From the NCBI GenBank assembly GCA_018267965.1, contig JAFDXK010000004.1:1-64000 (forward strand): a stretch of DNA of 64,000 nucleotides. Reading direction: 5' to 3'. The translations under genes were made by a program, and so were the position numbers. The DNA is from Bacteroidota bacterium. GTDB taxonomy: Bacteria; Bacteroidota; Bacteroidia; Chitinophagales; Chitinophagaceae. Each line of letters starts with the position of its first letter. The first letter of the stretch is position 1. The notes beneath the pieces are model-generated. The model was given only the letters and a program-made list of their open reading frames with translations. It did not search any database and was not told where the DNA came from. Below, piece after piece: positions 26,950 to 36,265 of the stretch.

Positions 26950-28905
26950 TTAATGCACACCATGCATCATTTTCTTCAATCTTGCACAAAGTAAGAACAA
27001 GATTACAGAAGCAGCACCTGCAAAACCTACAAATATCATAAAGTAAGTGTAAAGACTATCTATTTCCAAACTCAGAAATTTAGGCCTTGCTGGCTTCATA
27101 TCCCAAACCTGCATACTAACACTATTGTTTTTACCCTTCAAATCATTAGTCAACAAATAAGTGTTTTTACCATCTTCACTGAGAGCATATATAAATTTAG
27201 GTTCCTTCTCCCCAGGTGATAATTTGCTTAACTCTTTTTTGCTCATTGGTGCAGGTATGATACGTTTAGTCTTTACCGAATCATAAGTAAATCCGGCAAC
27301 GCTACTTACTGCAGTAATTGAGGCTAAGGAATCAGGTTCTTTTGATTTATCGGACTTTTTTACAAGGTTCAATTTCCATGCTATTGCATTATTAACCTTT
27401 TGATTATTCATTACTGTATTCCAGTCTATAGCATTACCATCTATGGTTAAATCTTTGGTAGTGTAAGTAGCGCTTATTTTTTGTTCTTCAGGATACAACG
27501 AACTCATTGCACCAGCCAGTTTATTACCTGTTGCCACCGCGAGGAACCATATACCCATCATTAGCGACGTAAAACGTCCGGGTGTTAGTTTATTTACCAT
27601 AGATAACCCAATAGGACTCAAGAACAATTCCCCAATAGTATGCAGGAAGTACAGACCTGTAAGGAAAATGATGCTGGCTCCACCTTCAGGAATATTTTTA
27701 GCTCCGATGGCTATCACCAAATAACCAAACGCCAATAACATCAAACCCATTGATTGTTTATACGGTGCAACTGGTTCTTTACCTTTTTTAGCAAACCATA
27801 CCCACATTGCACTTATGATTGGCGCTAACAATACAATAAACCCTGCATTGAAACTTTGAAAATAACTGGCCGGCATAGCCCATCCGAATACATGACGGTT
27901 AGTTTGCTCCGCTGCAAAGAATGTCAATGATGCGCCTGCTTGCTCAAAACACATCCAGAAGAATATCACGAATATCATGATGAGGATGATCACCCACAAC
28001 CTGTCTTTTTCAATCTTCGTAAGGGATGGATCTGTAATAATTACAAATGGCCCTACAATCGTCATACCATAAATTAATGACCCCCAAACATCTACATGCA
28101 ATACCCAATAAAGAATTGAAAATACAGCTATTATACCACCTATTAATATGGTCAATTGTTGCTTGCTAAACCCTCCACTATTTGACGCTTTCTTTTTGTC
28201 ATTTGCAGATAATCCTGTTTCTTCATCTCCACCTAATGCTGCCGCATCCATCAGTTTATTTGGCCCTACACCCAATTGTCGCCCATCCGGTGCAACTACA
28301 TATTTATTTTTCAATAAGTAGAATATCACAAGGCTGATAAGCATGCCCACACCTGCAGAAAAGAAACCCCATTTAAAATCAACCTCTTCACCAAAATAAC
28401 CACACACTAAAGGCGCCAAAAATGCACCTGCATTGATACCCATATAGAAGATGGTATACGCAGCATCTTTACGGCCATCGCCATCAGGGTACAGTTGCCC
28501 TACCATAGTAGATATGTTAGGTTTAAAGAACCCGTTACCAAATATCAGGAAAGTTAATCCTGTCCACATCATGGTTATTGCAAATGCTTTATCTGAACTA
28601 TGTGAAGCAGCGGCTGAGAAGAACATAAAGAATTGACCTATGGCCATCAGCAAACCACCCACAAATATCGATTTCCTGTTTCCCCAATACCTGTCGGCTA
28701 CATAACCACCTATCAATGGTGTCAGGTAAACCAGACCTGTATAGCTACCATAAATATTGCTCGCTTCCGATTTGTCAAGCAACAACATTTTGGTCATGTA
28801 CAGGGCAAAGATGGCACGCATACCATAATAGCTGAACCTTTCCCAAAACTCGGTGGCAAAGAGCACGTATAACCCTTTAGGGTGTCCTTTTTGTGTCTGA
28901 GACAT
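26950..28905 (-). CDS. POT-family peptide transporter with a large C-terminal loop, copy 2
   Basis: This 651-aa paralog of the neighbouring transporter has the POT signature ATEFWERFSYYGMRAIFALY at the N-terminus, FGNGFFKPNISTMVGQLY, and HTIGELFLSPIGLSMVNKLT. It is about 150 residues longer than copy 1. Nearly all the extra length lies between the penultimate and last membrane helices (about residues 475-610), which by the usual N-in topology would face the periplasm. This loop is polar and beta-rich (FIYALSEDGKNTYLLTNDL). Transport of short peptides is inferred from the family. A candidate promoter lies upstream and a strong terminator downstream. Confidence 0.9.
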   Translation of the reverse strand: MSQTQKGHPKGLYVLFATEFWERFSYYGMRAIFALYMTKMLLLDKSEASNIYGSYTGLVYLTPLIGGYVADRYWGNRKSIFVGGLLMAIGQFFMFFSAAASHSSDKAFAITMMWTGLTFLIFGNGFFKPNISTMVGQLYPDGDGRKDAAYTIFYMGINAGAFLAPLVCGYFGEEVDFKWGFFSAGVGMLISLVIFYLLKNKYVVAPDGRQLGVGPNKLMDAAALGGDEETGLSANDKKKASNSGGFSKQQLTILIGGIIAVFSILYWVLHVDVWGSLIYGMTIVGPFVIITDPSLTKIEKDRLWVIILIMIFVIFFWMCFEQAGASLTFFAAEQTNRHVFGWAMPASYFQSFNAGFIVLLAPIISAMWVWFAKKGKEPVAPYKQSMGLMLLAFGYLVIAIGAKNIPEGGASIIFLTGLYFLHTIGELFLSPIGLSMVNKLTPGRFTSLMMGIWFLAVATGNKLAGAMSSLYPEEQKISATYTTKDLTIDGNAIDWNTVMNNQKVNNAIAWKLNLVKKSDKSKEPDSLASITAVSSVAGFTYDSVKTKRIIPAPMSKKELSKLSPGEKEPKFIYALSEDGKNTYLLTNDLKGKNNSVSMQVWDMKPARPKFLSLEIDSLYTYFMIFVGFAGAASVILFLLCARLKKMMHGVH

Positions 28906-28941
28906 ATTATAAATAGTATTTAAGAAAACAATTTAAGTTTC

Positions 28942-28971
28942 GAAAGATAGTGAAAAATGCCAACCCTCAAA
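28942..28971 (-). promoter_or_regulatory. Candidate promoter of POT transporter copy 2
   Basis: Read leftward there is TTTG (28971-28968), an 18-bp spacer and TATCTTTC (28949-28942), one mismatch from TAnnTTTG, 36 bp before the ATG. The spacing is right for a Bacteroidota -33/-7 promoter. Confidence 0.45.
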
Positions 28972-28982
28972 GTCTGTAAAAC

Positions 28983-29011
28983 GTAAAATACCCTCAATGG
29001 AGGTATTTTAC
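28983..29011. promoter_or_regulatory. 10-bp inverted repeat between divergent transporter and purD genes
   Basis: GTAAAATACC and GGTATTTTAC are perfect 10-bp arms around a 9-nt centre. No T tract follows on either strand, so this is more like an operator or a leader hairpin than a terminator. It lies 11 bp upstream of the transporter's candidate -33 box and about 65 bp before the purD -7 box. Confidence 0.5.
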
Positions 29012-29075
29012 AGCTGTTAATTTTTCCACATTTATCCTGTTTTCCATAGTCTTATATTATACCAACAGGTTTAGA

Positions 29076-29083
29076 TACTTTTG
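29076..29083 (+). promoter_or_regulatory. -7 box for purD
   Basis: TACTTTTG matches TAnnTTTG. It overlaps the TTG at 29081 that would otherwise extend the reading frame, so purD must start at the ATG at 29102. Confidence 0.5.
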
Positions 29084-29101
29084 CGGTTAGAAATACTGCA
29101 A

Positions 29102-30385
29102 ATGTCATCTTACAATATACTGTTATTAGGTTCGGGTGGACGAGAAAATGCCATAGCGTGGAAATTACGTCAGAGTAAATTGTGCAAGGAGTTATACATC
29201 GCTCCCGGCAATCCGGGAACCGCTACTTTGGGTAGCAACCTCAATATATCAGTTAACGATTTTGATGCCATAAAAGAAGCTTGCTTACAAGACAACATTG
29301 ACATTCTTTTTGTCGGGCCGGAAGATCCCTTGGTAAATGGTATTTATGATTACTTCAAAGCCGACCCGCAATTAAAACACATCATCGTTGTCGGGCCATC
29401 AAAAGAAGGTGCACAGTTAGAAGGCAGCAAAGCATTCTCTAAAAAATTCATGCAGCGCCATAATATACCTACAGCTGCATACCAGGAATTCGCGGAAGAT
29501 AATTTCGATGAAGGCATTGCATACCTCAATCAGCACACGTTACCCATCGTATTAAAAGCAGACGGTTTGGCTGCAGGTAAGGGTGTAGTCATTGCACAAT
29601 CGCACGAAGAAGCCATACAGGCTTTTACTACCATGATAAAAGAAGCTCAGTTTGGTGATGCAAGCAAAAAAGTTGTGGTGGAACAATTCCTAACAGGTAT
29701 TGAGCTTTCTGTTTTCGCATTTACCGATGGCAAGCATTATGTATTATTGCCTGAAGCTAAAGATTACAAACGTATAGGCGAAGGCGATATGGGCCTCAAT
29801 ACTGGTGGTATGGGTGCTGTTTCTCCCGTACCTTTTGCACAAGGTGATTTCATGCAAAAAGTTGTGGGCCGTATTATCAATCCTACTGTAAAAGGGCTTG
29901 ATGCTGAAAAAATAGTGTACAACGGCTTTATCTTCTTTGGTTTGATTAATGTAGATGGAGAGCCTTACGTTATTGAATACAACTGCCGTATGGGCGACCC
30001 TGAAACCGAAGTAGTAATGCCTCGACTCGAAAATGATTTGGTAGAGCTCATCTTAAAAATGCACGAAGGAACATTGAATGAAGTATTAGTAGCACATGAC
30101 AGGCGCGCTGCTTGCACAGTAATGCTGGTATCCGAAGGCTATCCGGGTTCATACCCTAAGGGGCGAGTAATGACAGGATTCGAAAATGTAAAGGATTCTA
30201 TTCTCTTCCATGCCGGTACTGCTGTTAAAGACCACAATACTGTAACCAGCGGCGGGCGAGTGATTGCCATTACATCCTATGGCAACACCATCAGCGAAGC
30301 GCTGGCCATCTCTTACGAGAATGTAGATAACATCGAATACGAAGGGAAATACTACAGGCGAGACATAGGTTACGAGTTCATCTAA
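29102..30385 (+). CDS. purD: Phosphoribosylamine-glycine ligase (GAR synthetase)
   Basis: This 427-aa ATP-grasp enzyme joins phosphoribosylamine and glycine in step two of purine synthesis. The N-domain begins NILLLGSGGRENAIAWKL, followed by FVGPEDPLVNGI, the ATP-grasp region VLKADGLAAGKGVVIAQ, GLNTGGMGAVSPVP, and the metal-binding VIEYNCRMGDPETEVVMPRL. The start at 29102 is chosen because the -7 box overlaps the only upstream alternative. It stands alone, not in a pur operon, and its last 4 bp overlap the end of the convergent SPOR-protein gene. Confidence 0.94.
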   Translation: MSSYNILLLGSGGRENAIAWKLRQSKLCKELYIAPGNPGTATLGSNLNISVNDFDAIKEACLQDNIDILFVGPEDPLVNGIYDYFKADPQLKHIIVVGPSKEGAQLEGSKAFSKKFMQRHNIPTAAYQEFAEDNFDEGIAYLNQHTLPIVLKADGLAAGKGVVIAQSHEEAIQAFTTMIKEAQFGDASKKVVVEQFLTGIELSVFAFTDGKHYVLLPEAKDYKRIGEGDMGLNTGGMGAVSPVPFAQGDFMQKVVGRIINPTVKGLDAEKIVYNGFIFFGLINVDGEPYVIEYNCRMGDPETEVVMPRLENDLVELILKMHEGTLNEVLVAHDRRAACTVMLVSEGYPGSYPKGRVMTGFENVKDSILFHAGTAVKDHNTVTSGGRVIAITSYGNTISEALAISYENVDNIEYEGKYYRRDIGYEFI

Positions 30386-31395
30386 TACTCGTAAACGCCA
30401 AGCGGGTTGAATCTGCGCCTGAGCGAATCTAAAGTTTTCGCTTTGTTGTTTACAGGATAAGCAACCGGTATCACAACGTAATAAGCGTTAGAGTCATCAG
30501 CTTTTAGCTCTACGTTCACGCCTGCTTTTTGCAGTTTTGACAAATAGCGTTCAGCTTTCAAACGTTCGTCATAAGTACCTATAATTACTTTCATGTTAGC
30601 CATCTGCACCGTCGGAGCAGTAGTGGCAGGTGTTGTTGTAGCAGTTTCTTCAGGCATAGATATAGCAGTATCTACCAACTGGGCACTGTCAACAATAGGT
30701 GTTTGTTCTTTAGGAACAGTCTCTATTACCGGGGTGTCTAAATGTATCTGTGGTTTATTGCTATTGATATTCATACCGCCGGGTTGCAGCATATGCCTGG
30801 CCGCAAAAACAATTCCAGCTATAATGGCAAACAATATCAGTATAAAGAAAATGATCCTTCCCCAGTTGAGTTTGGCTTTCTCTTTTTCCTCAACAGGTAT
30901 TTCATAAGAGCGCTTGGCACTGGGCGAAGTATAGGCTGGTGTGTTGACAGGCTGGGCATAATCTGTCAATTGCGGAATCGGCTTTTTCTCTCCCGACTGT
31001 TTAGGGATACTTTTATCCGCAGGCAATGCCGGCATTGCTAACTGCAGATAAGGAGCAGTATTAAAGATAAGCTTACCATTTACTTCTGAAAAACTACCTA
31101 ATGATGGTATATGCACATCCTTTCCGGCCTGCAAATCCATTTTAGCCTCTTCACTGAAATCTTTGAGAGCATTCGTAGCTTTTGATATACTTATTTGTTC
31201 ATTGGTAGCTATGAAATTGGATAATGAATCATCAATATTCATGGTAGGAGCTACCACCACCTCGTACATAGCAGCTAACAAATTACGGCCGTCAAAAGTA
31301 GCAGGCTTTCTCCTCAACTCGATATTACCCAGCCCATGTATATAGCATGAGTTGTTCTTGAGTAAAAATAGCCCTATGTACTTTGCGACGTTCAT
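30382..31395 (-). CDS. HU-like (CCDC81-type) / transmembrane / SPOR domain protein
   Basis: The 337-aa protein has three parts. Residues 1-117 resemble the paired HU-CCDC81-type domains of Bacteroidota (YIHGLGNIELRRKPA; LQAGKDVHIPSLGSFSEVNG), an IHF/HU-like fold. A proline-rich linker leads to one transmembrane helix (about 180-199). After a Thr/Pro-rich periplasmic segment comes a SPOR domain (about 267-334: MKVIIGTYDERLKAERYL and the final strands), a fold that binds denuded peptidoglycan at division septa. The predicted topology puts the HU-like part in the cytoplasm and the SPOR domain in the periplasm. A role linking cell division to the nucleoid or another cytoplasmic partner is inference; DNA binding is not shown. 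Confidence 0.8.
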   Translation of the reverse strand: MNVAKYIGLFLLKNNSCYIHGLGNIELRRKPATFDGRNLLAAMYEVVVAPTMNIDDSLSNFIATNEQISISKATNALKDFSEEAKMDLQAGKDVHIPSLGSFSEVNGKLIFNTAPYLQLAMPALPADKSIPKQSGEKKPIPQLTDYAQPVNTPAYTSPSAKRSYEIPVEEKEKAKLNWGRIIFFILILFAIIAGIVFAARHMLQPGGMNINSNKPQIHLDTPVIETVPKEQTPIVDSAQLVDTAISMPEETATTTPATTAPTVQMANMKVIIGTYDERLKAERYLSKLQKAGVNVELKADDSNAYYVVIPVAYPVNNKAKTLDSLRRRFNPLGVYEY

Positions 31396-31456
31396 CTATT
31401 CTGCCGAATCGGATGTAAAATAAGCAATAGCCTTAAATTATACGAATATGGGCGTT

Positions 31457-33175
31457 TTAAAATTTCACCCTTAACCCACCTGCTATATTGATACCATATA
31501 CCCCATATCCATACCAACGTTGGTAGCGATTGTTCAGTATGTTTTTCACCTGTACAAATGCTGATAGTCTTTTGATAAAACTATACTCAGCACTTGCCCC
31601 AATGTCAAAAATAGTAGGCAGTTTTACTACTGAATTACCTTTATCTACAGCATATATATCATCCATCATCAACATATAACCATTTACCACCAATTGCGGC
31701 ATTGGTCTTGCCATAATATCTGCACCTATTACTACACCGGGTTCATGCCAGGCTTGTTTATAGTTTTCAGGAGTATAGCCTGTGTATGTAACATTAAGAT
31801 CTACACCAAATGAATTCCCGATATGATAACCCACTGCTCCTCGTAGTGATAACGTACTCACTTTATCATATGCAACCCTGAAATGATTCATATCAGACAA
31901 AGTGGCGGTGTCATTATAGTACAATGGCATTGCATCATATTGCTTCAGTTCGGCCTTACCTGTTATAGTGAAATGATTGCCTACATTACTCTGTGCTCCG
32001 GCATACACTTCATTTATACCGGTTTGTTGAATATTATATAGGTACGGTACAATGTATGGATTAGTTGTGCTTACATTTTGAAAATTGTTCTCCAACAACC
32101 TACCCTGCCATCCGCCAAAAACAGAAAGCTGTGTACCTTCAACGGCGTACTTAAGTTTAATATCTGGCAACAGGTAAAATTTGTTAGTCCCAATTGTCGG
32201 TATAACCCCTGCATGGAGGTACAATGTTTTCTGGCGATAATCTATACTCGGGCTAAATTGCAATACATAATTATTTTGCACCACATCATTCTTCACCAAT
32301 AACCCTGTTGTCGTTGTTGCATAATAACTGGCATTTACTCCTATAGCTAAGCTTAATGCTTCAGTTGAACGATAAACAAAAGGAGCATTCATTGATACTC
32401 TTTTTTCATTGGCATCCAGATTATTGCTATCTCCCGTTGTACTATACATACAGAAATTAAATTCCGGACGATAGCTCAACTTACTATTCTGAGAGGTTGA
32501 CCGTAACCCGATACCTGCTTTCAGATTCTTATAGCTGATACCGGGTGCCGTCAACGTAGAGAATCCGTAATAATTAAATCTGCTCTGAGAATATTCAACA
32601 GAAGGCAGCCAATCATGTTTTGCAGAATGGACGGTACCTGATACTTCTATACCCGAGAGACTTGTCTTTTGACTCGTATTATTATCCGCCTGCGACAGGT
32701 GGTGCAAATGAATCGTTGTTTCAAATTTCTTTCCTTTCAGTGCTGTAATACCTGCATCAAATAATATGGTCGATAAGTTACCTCCACCCAATTTCACGTA
32801 GTTCTTGAATTTTTTTTCATTAGAATCCCTAACTAATGTCAACGGGCGAAGTGGCAATGAATTATATGTAAATGAAAGCCCCTGAGCAGGCACTTCATAT
32901 TTCATCACAGGTATTGAAGTATCTGTAGGCGGCAATGCCGGCACAGCATCAGGCTTTACAGCTTGTTTCACCTCAGGTTTGTATGATTGTAATATTTCTA
33001 TAGTTGCTCCCTTCAGCGTATTGCTATCTTTGATTGGAGACTTTGAAGGCTCCCTCTTAAATGGTTTTGCAGCCTGTTTTTTTACAGGCTTCTTCACTTG
33101 CTTTTTCTTTTGCGCCAATGCAACAAATGAACAACCAAGCAACGCCACCAATATATATACGGTTATAAATCTCAT
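31457..33175 (-). CDS. Outer-membrane beta-barrel lacking a plug (TonB-receptor-like C-terminal half)
   Basis: The 572-aa protein has a signal peptide (1-21, SFVALAQ), then a very basic stretch (KKKQVKKPVKKQAAKPFKRE) and a proline-rich linker. From about residue 115 there are many amphipathic strands with aromatic girdles, ending RWYGYGVYGINIAGGLRVKF, a typical outer-membrane C-terminus. The VQVKNILNNRYQRWYGY stretch is what TonB-dependent receptors carry near their end, but no plug domain or TonB box is seen. It lies 2 bp after a large TPR gene and shares its operon, so the two proteins probably act together in the envelope. The substrate is unknown. Confidence 0.75.
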   Translation of the reverse strand: MRFITVYILVALLGCSFVALAQKKKQVKKPVKKQAAKPFKREPSKSPIKDSNTLKGATIEILQSYKPEVKQAVKPDAVPALPPTDTSIPVMKYEVPAQGLSFTYNSLPLRPLTLVRDSNEKKFKNYVKLGGGNLSTILFDAGITALKGKKFETTIHLHHLSQADNNTSQKTSLSGIEVSGTVHSAKHDWLPSVEYSQSRFNYYGFSTLTAPGISYKNLKAGIGLRSTSQNSKLSYRPEFNFCMYSTTGDSNNLDANEKRVSMNAPFVYRSTEALSLAIGVNASYYATTTTGLLVKNDVVQNNYVLQFSPSIDYRQKTLYLHAGVIPTIGTNKFYLLPDIKLKYAVEGTQLSVFGGWQGRLLENNFQNVSTTNPYIVPYLYNIQQTGINEVYAGAQSNVGNHFTITGKAELKQYDAMPLYYNDTATLSDMNHFRVAYDKVSTLSLRGAVGYHIGNSFGVDLNVTYTGYTPENYKQAWHEPGVVIGADIMARPMPQLVVNGYMLMMDDIYAVDKGNSVVKLPTIFDIGASAEYSFIKRLSAFVQVKNILNNRYQRWYGYGVYGINIAGGLRVKF

Positions 33176-33177
33176 TG

Positions 33178-36100
33178 TTAATCCTGCTTCAGTTTGCTGT
33201 TTTTGGTTTCCAAAGCTTTTACCTCTTCCAGTTTCTTACTCGCTTCCTGTTTAAGTTCAGGCTGTTTGCTATTTTTCACAATGCTTTGCAACAGTGCTTT
33301 GGCATTGAAATAATCTTTTTGTTTGGTCAGTATGTCTGAAAGCAGCAAGTAACACCTCACCACCATGCGGTCATCTCCACTTGCCTGTTTTATGGCAATA
33401 TTCACTTGCTCTTCTGCTTCTTTCAACCTGTCATTTTTATAATTCACTGTGGCAATCTCATAGTTCGCCTCGGCTGCTATGAATGGTTTCTTATTACCTG
33501 CCAATTGCTTGTAAATAGCATACATTGAATCTTCCTTGTTATCCAACTTCAGCGCCCTTGCTTTGTACAGCAATCCCTCATTGATTATATTTTCATCAAG
33601 GCCGGGCAGTGCAATCAAGGTATCGGCGTAATTACCTGCATCTGCATATCTCTTCAATTGATAATTACAGCGCATCAATCCGGCATAAGCATTTTGCAGG
33701 TTTTGCTTATTCATCGCTACAGTTCGTAATTGCGTGTAATAATTCAATGCGGCTTCGTAATCTTTATCGGCATAAGCTATACCTGATGCCTTTGCTGCAC
33801 TACGTTCTGCAAACTCGCTCCAGCCTCCTTTCAACACAGCAGTGTAATCGGTCAGTGCGTCTTTCATTTCATTCAGCTGCAAATGTGATTCTGCTTTATA
33901 AAAATGAGCTTTATTGGCAAAAACACCATTGGGAAACTGCTTCAAATATTGTGCGAAAGCCTGTTTTGCTGCAGCCCACTTAGCACTTGCAAATTGTGTT
34001 TCGGCTGCATTATAATAAGCTGAGTCAACACTATTATCATCTTTAACGGTGATATTATTTTCTTTCAGTAATTGCGCAAATGCTTCAGGCTGATTATGTT
34101 CAACGTATAAGCCTCTTAAAGCATCTAATGCTGCCGGGCGCTCTTCTGCATTAGGGTAATCAGTTACCACTTTTCTGTATGCCTCTATTGCCTTATCGTC
34201 ATTATTCAACTGCTGATAGCAGAAACCAATCTTCATCCATGCTTTAGAAGATAAAGCACTTTTATCATAGGCTTCAGTCAATGGCATCAGCATATTGATA
34301 GCGGGTTGATATTTATTATCTTCAATATACTCCAGTGCTTGCTGATACCTTGCGTCATACATATACAACGACTTAGGCACTGCATTAATCAAGCCCATCA
34401 ATATCGCAGATTTATCAGTACGTTTTCCTATTACACCAAGTATCGTAGCCTTTTGAAATTTCGCATAATCAGATTCCGCAACTCCGGCAGCTATCACTCT
34501 ATCGTATAATGCTATGGCTTTCAAATAGCCTTTTTGCATAAATACTGCATCAGCTTCCCTTAGGGCAGCATCCAGTATTTCCGAAGAATCGGCATTCTGC
34601 AATTGCGACTTATTAAAATACCATTGTGCTGATTCAAAATCTTTTTGCTCCATTGCAGCATAACCCATATTCAGGTATGCGGCATGAAGGTTTGCTGCTG
34701 ATGTTATTATTGCTGCTTTGTTAGATAGTGAAGCTTTTGTTACATAGCGCTCACTGTACTCTATGGCATCGTCATATCGGTGCATTTTATAAGCCAATTC
34801 TCCTTTCCAAAAATTAGCAGCCATTTCATACTTTTCGTCAACAGGTTTGCTCAACGACTGAGACAGTAAGCTATCTGCACCTTGCAAATCACCGTTCTGT
34901 AGTTTTTGCATAGCATACCCATAACTAACCTTCTGCAGCACACGATAGTAAGCCTCGTTTTTCACAGCTACATCGGCCAGTTCGCTATAGGCTTCAGTAT
35001 AATTATTGGTTTTGAGCAGCAAATCAGATTTAATGGTCTTTGCTTCATCCTTATGCACGGAGGCAGGATATTGTTCAAGCAATTCATTAATACTTTGCAA
35101 TGCATCATCACTATACCCCATCTCGTAAGATAGCTTTGATGCCAGTAGCAAAGCAGCTTCTTTCTGCCCCGGGCTAAATGGCATATCAGCACACATCACA
35201 AAAGCGTTGCGTGCACTTTGTTTATTATCGGTATTCAAATAACAATCGCCTAATAAGTACAATACTGTTTGGCCTAATGAATCTCTCGTATCGCTTATCT
35301 GAGAAAACTTCTCAATGGCACTACTCCAGTTTTTCCCATTATAGTAGCAATAAGCCATTTCGTAAAGGTCTCCTTTGCGTATCCTTTCTGTATGTTGGTA
35401 ATAATATTCAAAATACGGTAGTGCCTCAGCGTACCTTTGTTTTTCAAACAATATCTGTGCGGTCAGCAGATGCAATTCATTATCATAAAACAGCTTTTCA
35501 TTCCTTGCCAGCAATTGCTTTGCCTCAGATAGAGCTTTATCCTTCTTACCGGTGAAATAATATATCTCCAGTATATAATACGGTACGATATTTTTGTAAG
35601 CATTATCGCTCAACACACGCTGAAAAGAGGCTAATGCATCTGTATAATTGCTACGGCTGTAAGCCAACAGCCCGTAATAGTAATTTCCTGCAACTGCATA
35701 CTTCCCGTCAAGTTCCTTAATAGCTGCAAGCAATGGTTCCGCCTTATCTACCTGACGTGTACTGAAGTAACAATACGCCAGCTCAAATTTCGCGTCAGCT
35801 ATCTCACTATTGCTCAGATTTTCAATACCTGCCATTTCATAGTATGGGATAGCCTTTGCAGTTTCATCATGTCTAAAATAATGCTGCCCGATAAGATACG
35901 CCACACGCTGCTTGTACATGGGGTTTGCCGTAGTATTCATAAAACTAACAGCATCCTCAACACTGCCTTTTATGTCTAATTGTATTGCAGAGGCGTTTGC
36001 AATAAAATAAGCCTTATCTGCTTCATCCGCAGGTTTGCTTTTAATTACTGCATTATCTTTTATATAAGCTTCTGCAGATTGCAAAGCATTTGCATACATA

Positions 36101-36252
36101 CCTGCACGGTACTGATCCTGCGCCAATTCAAGCAATCTATGTTCCGGCCTGTCAGGCGACAATAATTGCGCCGAAGCCCGGCCGAATAACAGTACTGATA
36201 CTGCTATTGCAACCAGGCTTCGTTTTAATAACTTTTCCTTTCGATGGGTCAT
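33178..36252 (-). CDS. Large periplasmic TPR-repeat protein
   Basis: This 1024-aa protein has a signal peptide (1-29, RASAQ) and helical repeats throughout. Recognisable tetratricopeptide units include ADAKFELAYCYFSTRQVDKA, KAWMKIGFCYQQLNNDDKAI and YYNAAETQFASAKWAAAKQA. The ~25 repeats would form a long superhelical scaffold in the periplasm or on the inner face of the outer membrane. It sits between a TonB-dependent receptor gene (13 bp upstream) and a plugless barrel gene (2 bp downstream). A role as a partner or assembly factor for these barrels is inference. Confidence 0.85.
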   Translation of the reverse strand: MTHRKEKLLKRSLVAIAVSVLLFGRASAQLLSPDRPEHRLLELAQDQYRAGMYANALQSAEAYIKDNAVIKSKPADEADKAYFIANASAIQLDIKGSVEDAVSFMNTTANPMYKQRVAYLIGQHYFRHDETAKAIPYYEMAGIENLSNSEIADAKFELAYCYFSTRQVDKAEPLLAAIKELDGKYAVAGNYYYGLLAYSRSNYTDALASFQRVLSDNAYKNIVPYYILEIYYFTGKKDKALSEAKQLLARNEKLFYDNELHLLTAQILFEKQRYAEALPYFEYYYQHTERIRKGDLYEMAYCYYNGKNWSSAIEKFSQISDTRDSLGQTVLYLLGDCYLNTDNKQSARNAFVMCADMPFSPGQKEAALLLASKLSYEMGYSDDALQSINELLEQYPASVHKDEAKTIKSDLLLKTNNYTEAYSELADVAVKNEAYYRVLQKVSYGYAMQKLQNGDLQGADSLLSQSLSKPVDEKYEMAANFWKGELAYKMHRYDDAIEYSERYVTKASLSNKAAIITSAANLHAAYLNMGYAAMEQKDFESAQWYFNKSQLQNADSSEILDAALREADAVFMQKGYLKAIALYDRVIAAGVAESDYAKFQKATILGVIGKRTDKSAILMGLINAVPKSLYMYDARYQQALEYIEDNKYQPAINMLMPLTEAYDKSALSSKAWMKIGFCYQQLNNDDKAIEAYRKVVTDYPNAEERPAALDALRGLYVEHNQPEAFAQLLKENNITVKDDNSVDSAYYNAAETQFASAKWAAAKQAFAQYLKQFPNGVFANKAHFYKAESHLQLNEMKDALTDYTAVLKGGWSEFAERSAAKASGIAYADKDYEAALNYYTQLRTVAMNKQNLQNAYAGLMRCNYQLKRYADAGNYADTLIALPGLDENIINEGLLYKARALKLDNKEDSMYAIYKQLAGNKKPFIAAEANYEIATVNYKNDRLKEAEEQVNIAIKQASGDDRMVVRCYLLLSDILTKQKDYFNAKALLQSIVKNSKQPELKQEASKKLEEVKALETKNSKLKQD

Positions 36253-36265
36253 TCAACTATTTACA

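Noticed and set aside
35178-35555. 125-codon plus-strand frame inside the TPR gene
   Set aside because: It is antisense to a TPR-coding region and has a low-complexity, Ser/His/Tyr-rich translation typical of a shadow.
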